A DNA stretch of 64,000 nucleotides. Origin: Spirodela intermedia. Lineage: Eukaryota > Streptophyta > Magnoliopsida > Alismatales > Araceae. Below are positions 47,791 to 61,800 of this stretch, piece by piece. Under the pieces are notes generated by a model. It saw only the letters and a list, made by a program, of their open reading frames with translations, did no database searches and was not told the origin of the DNA. The position numbers were made by a program, and so were the translations under genes. Each line of letters starts with the position of its first letter. The first letter of the stretch is position 1. The stretch lies in the NCBI GenBank assembly GCA_902729315.2, contig LR746270.1, positions 4,116,501 to 4,180,500 on the forward strand, given 5' to 3'.

Positions 47791-49203
47791 GCGGCAGTTG
47801 CCGCCTCTTCCGCCGATCTCCCCGCCCCCCCAATCCCGCTTTGTACATTCCCCCCGGCATTGCCTACATTCGCTCGCCCATTGGTCGCATCTGGGTGGAT
47901 TCGCTCCCATTGCAATTGTTTGCAAGCGCAGCCTCTTCCCCTTCCTTTCTCCTTTGCCACCCCGATCGATTAGAGAAACACGTCGAATGCAAGTGAGTGA
48001 GGACGATACCTTCCTCTGCGGAGATCTCGACGCCTCAAATCCACTCCACTCCACTCCCTCCGGCTGCGTTCGCAAAGGGCGGCGCTCGACGCATGGTTCG
48101 TAGTGGTGCGGGATCAGCGACGAGGGGCGAGAAGCGCCGCCATCGCTTCAGGCTTTGTTCCCGCCGCTCGTCGCTGTTTGAAGAGGGCCGTGAGATGTTC
48201 TCGGGCGGGCGGGTGAACAACCAAGAGGGGCAGATAAAACCGGGTTCGGTCCGCGGTTCCTGTCGGGTCAAAGACGCGCATTGACGAGGACGGTTCGAGC
48301 TTCATCCCTACTTCGGATACCAAGCACCCGACGCGAAGAGTCCGTCCCCTTCCGACGTCGTTTCCACCCGAGATCTGGCGTGGACACCCACCCTCAGCCC
48401 GCGGCCGGCGCCGAGATCCAGGGTGACGCTCACCGCCCATCTTTCTGCCTGCCAGCCTGTCCCGCCGGTGGAGAGAGAGAGCTCCGGCGCAATCCTGAGC
48501 TGTCGGACAGGGCACCAGGTACTCTCTCTCTCTCTCTCTCTCTCCGTCCTCGGGGAACGGCGTTTGTGTTCTTTCTGTTCTTCTGACTCCATCATCTGAA
48601 GGGTTCGTGCGTGGGCTTATGCTCTGTGAATGCCAGTTTATTTTGGATTTCCTTCGTTCGACTGTGTTTGGGTTGAGTGCCTAGTCGATCCTCAAGGGAG
48701 AATAGTTAGCGAGACGGAATTGAAACGGACGAAACTCAAACAAAATTAGGACGTGAAAAATTTGCAGAAAATGACATCGTAACTGTTCCATGATCCTTTT
48801 GATGCGTCTCGGTAGACGTGAACTCAAAATCATGAAATACAACTAAAGACCAAAGTTTGACCATCACAAATGTGCACTCGCTGCATTGGAAGTTTTTCTT
48901 TCTGATGTCTGAATTTATCAAAGGACACAGGCGTTTGTTAGGGCTTTCGTAATCAAGAAACAGTCCTTACGGTTGCCTTGTCTTAATTGGGACTATTCTT
49001 ATCTTCTCTTCTTGCCAGGCAAAAACTCCCTAGTTCGATCTATTCTTTCATATGTATATTTCAAACATGTTTTTTAACGATATAAATATAACTTTGTATT
49101 TTTTGTAATTATTTCTGTTCACTTCTTAGAAGTTTCTTTTGGTATTCACTTGACTGTGCCTGAATTTCTGTTTTGTTTGGGAGATTGAAGTCGGGTAAAT
49201 ACG
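47791..49203 (+). promoter_or_regulatory. Intergenic region and likely 5' leader of CCC1
   Basis: Bases 47791 to about 48000 should be the 3' end of the CorA-like gene. A leader exon ending at 48518 (ACCAG before GTACTCTCT) followed by a CT-rich intron start (CT tract 48522-48544) is plausible, with the next acceptor near 49190. Plant CCC1 proteins usually have an N-terminal extension with a YRPV and AVxxM block. I did not find it here. Confidence 0.4.
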
Positions 49204-52200
49204 ATGGAGATGGAGGTCAATGAGAGGGCGGAATCCTCTAATACTGATGCTGAATCCGGTGGACACAGCGAACAGCATGAGTCTAAATTGGAGCTGTTTG
49301 GGTTTGACTCTCTGGTCAATATTTTGGGTCTCAAGAGGTACTAGGCGAACTAGTATTTATATTTCCATCTTTGTTTCAGCTTCGCTGCTCTTTTTTTTCT
49401 TTGCCTGTTTCGTATTCTCTCATCTATTAATTAGGTTATAGTAGAAATTATTGATGAAGGAAACTATGCAGTACAAACAAGATTACCAATAACTGCGCCA
49501 GTTTTTGTCTTCTTGTGTCTTGTCGTCACCAGCATCATTTGTTCCATCGAGGATTATCTATCGGGACCCCTGCCCTTTGCACATTGTATATCACTTTTCT
49601 TCAAGATAAGCCATTATTGACATCAAAAGAGTGTCGAGGCTTGTTATCAGTCTTCTAATCATACTTTGCTTCTTTAGAAAGTCAATACTGGCCCTGGCTG
49701 TTGGTATTAGGGGTAAGATGCTTATTGTCAGAAATTTTGAAGACAAATCCCCTGTCCTTGGTGTCGATCCTCAGAAGACCATGAACTGGGGAAGTGGATG
49801 GTTTTAGGACTATTGAAGTACTAAATGAATTCTGGGAAGTTTTATCTGGGATGTTAGCGAACAGATGGAAAGGTGTAATTGGTGTCTTGCATCAATATGA
49901 TTTTATGAAAAAATGGTCCGATCTTGACTGTTTTATGATATCCTATTTCAACTTTGATAACTAAAAGAGAAAATATTCGGTGCTGAAATTAGATTTTGGA
50001 AAGGGATATGAAAGGTTTAGTTTTATTGGGGACTCTGTCTCTTTTTTTTTTTTGGGTTTTGGTTTCAACAAAGGTGTATTTCTTGATTTCTAGTCGTAAA
50101 TAAACTGCCATGTACCTAGTTAAGCTGAATGATGAAGTTAGCGAGTCCTCCAAATGTCTCAGGAGACTCAGGTAGTTCATATCTGCCTTTTGCTAGCAGT
50201 TAACCAAGATCCTTGTTTACAATAGATGAAAGTAGCCAAAGCGAATATTATTCTGAGTAGGATAGAGAGAGAAAACGTGCTCATCTTCAATTTTCAGATC
50301 ATGTATATTTGTAACAAAGGCTTTGAACATTCATTTAATGTTACCAGTATTGTAAGTGGTCTGAAGAGACACGAAGCAGACCAGCATAATGGGTGGTCAA
50401 ATATTCTATATTTTCTGTAAAATGAAATATCCCGACCTCTCCATTGGATGGATTTTTAAAATCATGATTGGACGGAGATTTTGGTATTTTTGGTCAAAGA
50501 CATGGAAGTTACAATTCTGAGGCTTTATTATCATCATTTGGGAAATGGGAGCTTTTTAAAAGGGTGCTTTCAAGTTTACCCACAACTTATTCCCATGTAG
50601 GATTCCATAGCTGTTTAAGGGAAGAATTGAAGCTATTAGGGATTTTTTTCTTGTTCTAGTTTGATGGTGTCAAGACGAATTAGGGTGTCTACTTAATTTA
50701 GTGAAATAGAGTTTGTTTGAATAAGATTGATGGATTTGATTTTGCATGGTGCCCTTAACAGAGTCTTCCTCTCTAAACAGCTCTCAGTACGTGGAGAAAA
50801 CTCAATGGTACTGCCTGAGATTAGAATTGGTGATTACTACCACTCCTATTCTAAATGGGGCGTTCATCTTGCCTAAAGGTCTCCTATTTCACTGATATGG
50901 AGGCATATTGCCAAACATTGAGATTGCATCCGTGCATTGAACTCGTAGAGGTTGGAGGAGGAAGATATGTTCTGTTTTGGAGGGCGGTTTTTGAATGGTG
51001 TTGAATACCTTTTTCTGGAGTTATTTTAGTTTCAGCGGATACAAGTGACGAAATTTCGATTACAAGGGGCAGGACTGGTTTCTTCAGTTCGAACTTTGGA
51101 GAAAACCGTTTGACTTCTAGTAGTGTTTCTCATATCCAGCTTAGGGAAGGGAAAGGTGACGGAAAAAGGAGGTGGAAGGCTAAGAGTTTATTATATTTGA
51201 GATCTTTTTAGGCATTCTTAGATTGTATGTCTTGATCTTGATACGAAAAAAAAGAGCTAAGTAGTTGATTTCTGATGAAATTAATATTTTGTGAAAGTTT
51301 CTGTGAAGAGACTCTCTGTGTAATCAAAATATTTAATCAATCAGGGAAAAATGAAGTCTACATCTTGCGAGTCGAAGCAGTGAAATCTTGATCATTTGTT
51401 TGTTGAGTGTGGAATAATTAAGTTATGAAATATTTATTTTAAGCTCTTTATTCAAAATTTAGAGGATTCACAGTTATCCACCGAAATAATATCTATCCTT
51501 CGCCTCCATAGAAGGATTCCAATTCCAACATCTCGTTCAGCTGGACAAAAGAAGCAGAAGCTGAGAAGCAATTTGTATGACTAGTGGACACCATTTATTT
51601 GTCCTGCAATCGATGAAGACTAGGTCTATTGAACACATTGAGACACTTTGTCAGCATTCGTTTGGTGAACAGCATTTAAAGATATAAAGGTTTTAGATAT
51701 GGGTGTATGGAAATGGTATGGTTAGGGACAGAGTATAGTCTTATAAATTATCCTCTTCGAATTGATGTTGATTTTTCCTCCGAAGTGGGATCTTTGTCAT
51801 TAGGTCATCCCTTTTGGTTGAGCACTGTACAATTTTTGGCTGTATCAGAGGCTGACATATGTTATAGAAATTCTGCCATCATTTTAAAATTGAATTCTGC
51901 TTGTACTACTTGCAAAAACTATCCTTCGCCTAATGTGTATGACTTTATCTTGAAAAATTCTCAACAGCTATATTTCCTTGTCACGGCGAAAAAGGATAGT
52001 GAAATTCCAAAGTGTTTTCTTTCCAGTGCTGGTATCTGATAGTTTGTCCCTTTTTCAAGACTTCATCCTCTCTCAGCACTCTTAGCATGAGCTGCACACC
52101 TCTTGAAGAATAAACTGATGATGGTTAAACCATGAGGACTCTGTCATGTTATTCTTTCCTGTCTGTTAACTATTTTTAAATTATATTCAATATGCCAAGT

Positions 52201-55200
52201 ACATTATTCTGTACTGATTTATGGATATTATTGCAGCATGACTGGAGAACAAATAGCAGAACCTTCAAGCCCTAGGGATGGAGGAGAAAATATATCTATT
52301 ACTCTTGGACGACCTAAGGTATATTATTCCATATTTGTCTCTGGCATTCGTTTTGTTTATTATAGTTTAGTTATACCTCGGCTAGCGTACTGACAAAGAT
52401 TGGTTTGTTGTATTTTATGACTTGTGATCCATTTAATTCGACCTTCATCTCTCATCTTGCTACGATTATATAGATTTTATTTTATTCTTTTTATCCGGTG
52501 ATCCCAGTACTTACAGGACGCAAAAGCAAGGGAAAAGTTTGTAGTTAGATAGTTTAGGATATGAACGAGATCAACCTTTGGATTTGAATCGCTTCTACCT
52601 TCGTTTTGTGGCGTATGTTATGGTGATAGATAGCCAGACCTATCTAAAAAGCTTTTCTAGTGAATTTACTGGAAACATAAATGATAGGGGGGCAAGGCAA
52701 AGCCTAACAAAAAGAATTCCCCTGCTGTCATCAATGCTACATCTTCTATGAGTTTTCTTAATAAAAACCAGTCCTATTCTTTGTTGTACTTGGTCTGTAT
52801 CTGTGTTTTTCTTATTCTTAATTTATTTTCCAATTTAATTCTGTACTAGTTTTGGAATTTTTCATTAGTTAAGGTTGTTTCCTAGTTGACTCAATGGGTT
52901 ACAAGACGTGTGTGCGCCTTGTGGGTGGGGGGGGGGGTGATGATCTTGGAAGTGAGCTACTCAGGTATTAAAGGATGTACCTTCTTCAATTTAGTGTGAA
53001 ATCCCAAACAACTGTGTCCTTAAATGTCAAAAATAACACTTCTTTGATATCTGAAGTCTTCATAAAGTTGCATAAAATTATTGGTGAATTAATTTTTTAG
53101 CCCGCATAAGACACGGTTTGTTTTCAGCATAGTCATTCTTTGAGGCTTAGCAATCAAACTTAAATGAATGTCTATATCAAATCACAATTACTGAAATAAT
53201 TCGTAGTATCAATTTTGAGATCAATTGATTTTGTTATTGTCTAATATTATTTCCTCATATTTGTGTCTATTACGATGGTGGTATTTTTAAATACTTTTGG
53301 AGCTTGTTTCAAAATATTTTACCGCTTTATCCTTGCATGAATTTACAGAATAACGTAATGCTTCTTTGTTTCTCATGGATATTTTTATCCTTAGTTCTTC
53401 ATCACTGCTAACGTCATGGTCCCATTTGCTTTAAGTGGTTGACAGAGCTCTCACTTTGGCTTTGATTTCATGTGCTTTTCTTTTGATGTATTAATAGATA
53501 TCATCGATTTGAAATGTAATGTCGTTCGTTTAGTGAAAGAAATTTCTCTTTTTTGCAGCAGACTGGTCCTAAACTGGGAACCATGATGGGCGTATTTGTG
53601 CCATGCTTACAAAATATTTTAGGAATTATCTACTATATCCGCTTCTCTTGGTAAAGTCAACCTTTCTTATTTCGTTTTCCTGATTCAAGTTTCCTTTGAA
53701 TAAACGGATTTTCTTGCATGTTCATTTTAAGATTCCACAATGAACTACTAGGTGACTAGCTGCAGCTCTGCCACATTTAGAAGATCAAATATAAATATTA
53801 TTCATAGAAACACATGATTTTTATTGACTTATACTTTCTACTTGTTTCAGTAATATTTCTTGTGTTCCTTTTTCTTTTCCCATGAAGTCCTGAACTCATG
53901 GAGGGATTTTTTTTCAGGATTGTTGGTATGGCAGGTATTGGTGAGTCACTTATGTTGGTCGCATTTTGTGGGTTGTGCACTTTCTTAACTGCAATATCGT
54001 TGAGTGCAATTGCAACTAATGGCGCAATGAAGGTATAGCTGGTGTATTTTCAATCGTGTTAATTTGGCTTTTTTTTTTTTATCAAGATATAGTTTCGAAG
54101 TCTTTATGCTCGGTAAATATGAGTCGTTCTCGATCATTTGATTTTCGCTGAGCTGTAAAATAGAAAATGCAGCAAAATCCTGTTTTTTTTTTTTCTTCTA
54201 ATTTTTATGTTCTTGTCAGTTCAGGACAAAGTACTTTAGATTCCTTGATTACTCGGGAAAGTTTATCATGAAGGAGGAGATGTTGATTCTCTCTCTCATT
54301 CTCTCTGTCGCTCATACTTGCATTCATTTTGTGAATCACGACCATGAAGATATGTCACTTGATTCTTGATGTGAGGCGATAGAAGTCCATTCTGAATATG
54401 TTCCTAGCTGGAAAGATAACACCCTTTTATCTATGCCATCTCTTTCACATCTCTGTCACAGCAGACGAAATTTTCTTTTTCGTTTGAAGATATTGAAGGA
54501 TGACTTTTTTGTGTTAATACTATTGTTGAAAATTTTATGGGGAGAAGTACTCTTTTGACCAGACCCGCCTTTTGGTAGGCCTGGTTGCCACCATGCCATT
54601 CTTCTTTTAATCAGTGTGTTGGAACCTCCTTGATCGACTAGTACTAAAACTTCTGGGTCGTTAGGCTAGTGGTATGGAAGACCTTTCAGTTAAGTACGAC
54701 TGGGAATTACATATTGCTTACATTCGTGTTGCAATTTTTCCTAATTTTTCACCTTGACTGCCGACTTTACAATCACTTTTGTAAGGAATGGATACTCAAG
54801 AGAGAACAAAGAATTCAACATTTATTCTATCTGCACTGATGTTTGCCAGAAATGAGCAGAAAATGCACTCGAAATTAGACGCAATGTTGTCCTTGCAGCA
54901 TTCATACACAAATTACCAGGAAGTACAACTAAATTCAACGTAATGGAATGTCAACCATTTCGTTCGTATTTTCTCTTAAACATTATTTCTATACTACTCA
55001 TTTCCTATTATTTTTTATGGGGTCTGTAAATTGGAGAATATGTATATGATTCTTCCAATGCGCTATTGTTTTTTACAAATTTAATTGACCTCTGTCTATC
55101 TTCTGGCTGAAACATTGATGTGATGTTATACTTGGTACCTGAAGCTAAATATTTCTTATGAGATAAATTACTATATACTTTAGGTTGGATTATTCGGCTA

Positions 55201-55766
55201 CATGGAAAAGTTGATTATCTTTTTAAAAAACACGAACTACATTCTGTCTAAATATGCTATGTAAATAAATTTTTGGGACGATTCTTATAAAAATTAGTAC
55301 TTATGTGTCAAGTGCCAAATTTTGGCCTTTCTTCTTCTGATTTCTGTGTACGTTGGTAACAGCTGAAGCATTAGTAAGGCTTCATGAGACGTTGAAACGT
55401 AGACTTTCATGGGTTAACTTGGTAAAAGTTGAGTCTTTGTGAGAGTTTTCATAGATATGAAATTTGCTAATCTTAGATCAATGGACTGTACCGTGCGTGA
55501 TATTTCTTAGGTGATTATGGGTTTAGGAAGGATGAGAGAGTCATTACCATGTCTCGTGTACATTTTCAGCTAAGTAATAAAGTAATTTGGAAAAAAAAAT
55601 TATGATTATTTCTTTATTAGGAAAATAACAGCAGAACATCTTGGATGGTCTGACATTCCTCTGACCCAGGATTCATAGTACACTATGTAAAAGCAGCTAT
55701 AACAAGCAACTCTTTCTCTCTATAAAATATCTAAATAACTCTCGAGAACACACACACACAGATATG

Positions 55767-55800
<34 letters not shown>

Positions 55801-58800
55801 ATATACTATGTTGCAGCCTTCCTTGTGCCTTCCGAGGGGAAGGAGGTTTGAAATTTTTTGAGGATGTCATTTTGGAAAACCACCCATTTGAGTGTTGTTA
55901 ACCATTATGTAGTTCTAATGAGCAATTGTGGTTACAGAGGCAGTGATCTGGCTTCCAATATTTATCTACTTGTGTGATTTACCATCCATTGTTAGTGGAA
56001 TGATCCTCTGTCTTTCTGTTGATGTTAAGGTTTTATTATCTGTCACTTAAGTGATGACCTTTTTAGATCACTTTTGTACTAAGATTATCTGTCTATGAGA
56101 TGTTGATGATATTGTTACTCTTTTGACAAGGGTGGTGGACCCTATTATCTCATTGGCCGAGCACTTGGTCCAGAAGTTGGAGTTAGTATTGGGTTATGCT
56201 TTTTTCTCGGAAATGCTGTTGCAGGATCCATGTAAGGTGGCATTTTTCAATATTTTCTTTATATCGGTGTTGACACTTCGATTTGTTATCGACTCCACTA
56301 TCTTATGAAGATTCTACTATCAAGTAAGATTAATTGGACAGTCTAATTAGGAGGGCCCTTGCTAAACATGGCTTATCCTTGTATTGAATTTAATGGTGGG
56401 ATTTTCTGAGATTAAACTGTGTCTGAACACGTCGGCTATCCCAGTTATTTGTTTGATCCCAAATTTAAAATACTTGGTCATACTGGATAAAATACTGCCC
56501 AAAGTGGCAACAGGTGAGGAAGAGAGGAATTGGAGCAATGAGGACAGCGTTTTCGCAAGAAAACCTAGCTGCTTGAACTATCTGTGGAATTTGAGACATT
56601 AGTATACTTAAAGTCTCAAAGTCAGCATTTTATTCAAAGAAAAAAATACCTTTTATTTTTATATTTAAATGCAATACCCCTTGGATAGGAATTCTTCTTT
56701 GAATAAACTAGTGGCATTGATACCAAGAAGGTTTGAGAAGTGCGCTACTGAAGAATCATTGTCTGAATTATTTCTTTTTGCAGATAATTTTCGATGATTT
56801 CGTCTATTGTACACTTGAGCAAAATAATGATATGAACCCAAGAATGGATGGTATTATGTGTCAATTTATTAATAATGCTAGATCTCAGAAACATTTCATT
56901 CAGGATCTCTTTGAACGTGAGTTTATAATTCACGCTGCCACAAAAGATCACAGAATGTTTAAAAACGTTTATAGCTAAAATAAATTTTAAATATCTGTTT
57001 GTTGACTATTGTTTTGATTTAATGTTTGATGAGGAAGCCTTCCCTGCAGACACAATGGACTCATCGTGATTCACAGTTCGTGAAGATTAATATTCTGTCT
57101 TTATCAGTTCAGGAATATTTGAGTGCATATTCAGTACCTCGTTTCTTGATAATTCTTTCTGAACTTCCCGTAGGTACGTCCTAGGAGCTGTGGAAACCTT
57201 CTTAGATGCTGTACCAGGAGCTGGAATTTTTAAAGGTGACATTATGAAAATCATTTTACATTTGATCTGATATTTTTCCTATCTTTCCAGTAAGAAATTT
57301 TTGCAAGCCCCTTACCTCATCACACAACTCTTGAACTGGTTTTGATAGTTTCTCAGGAATTTTCCAAGATATTTGACTGAAAATGCTGGCAGGCATATAC
57401 ATCTTTTTTGTCCCTGTTATCTTTTGACTTTGTAATTCTTGATCCCAATGGCTGATATAGAAGAGGATATCAACTTATTCATTTAGCGTCGTAGGATCCA
57501 TATCTTTTCAGACAGACTCTATAATTAGGCATCAGCCCCATGGCAACTCCATTTAGGGTAAATCCCAAATGGCTTCACAATATCATGCTGCTTAGAGGCG
57601 ACTCTGCCCTGTTGATGTTATTGCCTCTTGGAAGCTTCAGGACATTCCCAGTGTTTGGCAAAATCCCAATCTGCTCTATGTGGAATAAAACTTATTCAAT
57701 CATTTATGCTTCCCAACAATCAAGCCCTCGCTTGTGTGGTCTATGTAGCTTTGTCAACTTTTCATAAAAATGTGAATACTTACGTTTTGCTCGAAACTTG
57801 AATCATACACTTCGAAAGTAAACGATTGTACTGTCTCTGTACTTATTTACCATATGCCTGTCGTTGTGAAAGATTTTTATTATGTTTTAAATGCATTCCT
57901 CTTCTCATGTTGCAGCTAGCGCAACAATCACAAATAGCTCATCGTTGAATGGCACAACAACAACTGTTTACTCCCCGAACTCACATGACCTGCAACTTTA
58001 TGGGATTGTTGTGACAATACTCTTGTGTTTTATTGTATTTGGAGGCGTGAAAATGATCAACAAGGTTGCTCCTGCTTTCTTGATTCCTGTCTTATTTTCA
58101 CTGTTCTGCATATTTATCGGGATTTTTGTTGCTCCGAGGAAAAATGCTTCAAGTAAGTGTCTCAAAACTGTCTTCTCACCAAATAAATTTCTTCCCCAGA
58201 CATTTTATATTGGGATTTGTGTTAGTGCTAGTTGAGGCAGTTGTAGCATTTGCTAAATATTGACTAACCAGTTTTATCTTTCTGCATAAATTTCTAAAAT
58301 CAAGGTGGAATCACGGGCTTAAGTTTGCATACATTCAGTGACAACTGGGGTTCTGCTTATCAGCGGACCAACAATGCTGGCATACCTGATCCAGATGGAT
58401 CTATATATTGGAATTTTAAGTAAGTTTCTTTCTTTGCTTTCATTAATTTAAATTTCCTGCATTTTTGCCTGTAGCTATTCACAGTAATTATTAATTTGCA
58501 TTCTATGTACATGGTCCAAGGACTCATGATTATTTCATTGTCGGGAGTACATGTTTGGCCATGGGATGAAGTGGTTGGGAACATTTGAGTTTGGGAGACA
58601 TGTTCGAGTTCGAATGATTTTATTTTCCTTTGTTGATGACCATTTGGAAACGATATTCTATTTTTTAAGAGCATGCGTTGGATTTTTTGATGTTTGTTGG
58701 AAACGTGAATTCCCTGAAATTTCTATTCAAGGAACTTGTTTTATCAATGTTTGTTTTGATTCTAGCATCTATTTAGAAACTCAAATGTTTTTGGCTTCGT

Positions 58801-61800
58801 AGCATAATACCTGCCAATCTAAAGCAAGGGGACTAGGGTTCAGATGATTCTGGGATTTCACTTTCTCTGGGAGCTTGAACTGTTCAAAATCTTTAGCCTG
58901 GCAAACAACTGTGATGTTTGTTGGAAAATGATATAATGATAAAGGAAGTTTGAAGATGACTCAGGCATTCAATTGATACTGTTATAATTTCTTTTAGTAA
59001 TCAAATTATGCTGATGACTTATGTTTAAATCTGTTCAACCAGTTCTTCAGGCTTCTGTTTGTGACAGGCTTACATTGAAACAACGAATTATGCGAATTGC
59101 TCCATAAAGTAGATATTGAGCAAGCTTGGTAAAAGATCAATCGTATCTACACTGTTATAATTTTGTGTACCGATGTTGAGCAATATTGTTTTGCTTTTGT
59201 CATGGAGAATTGCATCAGACCTCGCTATCCTCATACCTAAAGAGGATTCACTTTAGTTGGATTTGGTTTTTCTGGTGCACTTCTTCGCATGGTGTATGTT
59301 TTTTTTTCTAGAAGCCGTGTGGAATGGAGTGGAAATTTCTGAATCAGTCGGCTGTTTAGGAGTTTTTGAGTGCCAGTCCTGGGAATTACTGCTGAAGAGT
59401 AGACCGGTGTTTCTAGTGCTTTCGGGCTGTCGTCTCTCCCGTGTCCGTCTCACTTGCTTGTTATTTTTGGGTACTCAAGATACAGAACCTTTATCTGTAA
59501 CACCCATATCAGTACATTTTTAGCACATGCAAGTTAGGCGCTTGCAATATACTTGCATTCTGTCGCTATAAGTTTTTTTATGGGAGCATTGACTGGTGAC
59601 GTTTCTACTTTCTTACGATGATCTAAACTGGTCATGAAAATTATTTATACTGTTGGGTTATCAGAACTGAATCAGCCTTGCGTATCATCAGACCAGATAG
59701 TTTTTTGATCCATTAATGTGAAGCAGATATTTTATATCAGTGCTTACTCGTAAAATCTACTTACTATGTTGTGTTCATAACAATCATCTTATGTACTTTT
59801 CGCAGTGCATTGGTAGGTCTTTTCTTCCCTGCTGTCACTGGAATTATGGCTGGTTCAAATCGGTCAGCTTCACTTAAGGACACTCAGCGTTCTATCCCCA
59901 TAGGCACATTGGCTGCAACTCTTACTACATCCTTCATGTACCTCATATCTGTATTGCTCTTTGGGGCATTAGCGACCAGAGAGGAGCTATTGACAAGCAG
60001 GTATCCATCTTTTATTGCTTTATTTAGCATCCACTTGTTATCAGGGAGCCTGGTTGTTTATATGCTTGAAGTTTGTAACGTCATCTTATCCAACATCGGA
60101 TCCGGGTCTTTGGAAAAATGTGGATTTCTCTGATAATTTTTTAAATTGAAGATCATTTGTGATATTCCCAATTAGGTCATGAGATGACCGAGGAAAGTTT
60201 ATCTCCTCATCATTAATCGAGTTTTATTGTGAAAGATCCACTTTTCTGACAGTTATTCAGATATTTCATTCCAAGTTTTAGCTGCTTAATTAATCGATTT
60301 TAGTCATTGACATGTAGGCTACTCACAGCTGAGGTAGCTTGGCCTATTCCTGCAATTATTTATGTCGGGATCATTCTATCTACTTTGGGCGCTGCTCTCC
60401 AGAGTTTGACGGGTGCCCCACGGTTGCTTGCTGCAATTTCAAATGATGACATTCTTCCTGTCTTGAAGTATTTTAAGGTTACTGAAGGGAGTGAACCTCA
60501 TCTGGCAACTCTCTTTACAGCCTTCATTTGCGTTGGTTGTGTTGTAATCGGGAATCTCGATCTGATCACCCCAACTATAACTATGTTTTTCCTTTTGTGT
60601 TATGCTGGTGTGAATTTATCTTGTTTTCTTCTGGACCTTCTTGATGCTCCAAGTTGGCGTCCTCGATGGAAGTTCCACCACTGGAGTCTCTCTCTACTCG
60701 GTGCATCCATGTGTATTGGTATAACGTTTTACTTATTCATTTTAATTGCTTTCATGCACAAACCCTCTTGGAACTATATCTCAATTTAATGGTTTTCATG
60801 CACGATCATGTGCATAGTTTACTGTACATGATTTCTCAGCCGTTTGATAATTGGATGTTACACAGAGTTTACTGCTTCATATGCTGATAAATCATGTGCA
60901 TAGAGTTTACTATCTATTATATAGACGATGAAAAAAATATCCTAATGCTCATGTTCGCTGATTTCTCCCCGAGAAATGTGTTGTTTAACTAACTGGAAAT
61001 CTTTTTGGATGTGTCAAATTGACAACTGGAGCCTCAAAACAAAAGAGAAGAGTATCTCTATGCTTGGCTCAGATGGTTTCTTCCAACTGTACAGTGTTAG
61101 CCTGAGCAATGGTCTCAATTCTGCTAACCTATGGGTTCACCATCTCCGTCTTCTTTTACTCCCCATACTTCCTGACATTGGATGACCAAAATAGAGATTT
61201 CTTTTCGGCAAAGTGCATTTGTTTGCTGCTGATTCTTTGGTATATTTCTTTTTCCGTGAATTTTTATCTTCAATTAGCTCATAAATTAAGAAATTACATT
61301 TTTTTTAGCTCATTAGAGGGAACACAATTACACAATGGGCTCCAGCTCTACAGGTTGGGGAACTTGTAGAAAATGGTCTGTCTGTCTCTCTTCTAAATTA
61401 TTACACTTAGCACACGTGTGGGGACTGTTACAGTTTTACTTCCTAGATAAGCATCTAACAAGTAAACTATAATATGTGCTAGAACATAGGAGGCCACTAG
61501 GTATCCCATTTCCATTAAAAACTACTGGCGCCATTGACAGCAAACTTTAATTACGATTAATACCTAAACCTAGTTTCTTCAACTCTTAGATAGTATCTTG
61601 TGAGAAAGAGGTGCAAGCTTTGATGTTGCATTGTTGAATTTTTCTTTTGTCTGTGCTCTGATGAATGCTCTTTTGCTTTGCAGTTATAATGTTCTTGATT
61701 TCTTGGTTATTCACTGTCATATCATTAGCTCTCGCTAGTCTCATATATTACTACGTGAGCATAAAAGGAAAGGCTGGGGATTGGGGTGATGGATTTAAGA

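Noticed and set aside
47341-48075. 244-codon minus-strand frame at the end of the CorA-like gene
   Set aside because: It is antisense to the last exon and flank, GC-rich, with a low-complexity translation.
49220-49441. 73-codon frame starting at 49220
   Set aside because: It is out of frame with the CCC1 exon 49204-49337 that carries the family's [15 protein letters not shown] block.
55740-55810. CA/TA repeats as a possible origin or matrix attachment site
   Set aside because: They are ordinary intronic microsatellites with no further supporting sequence.
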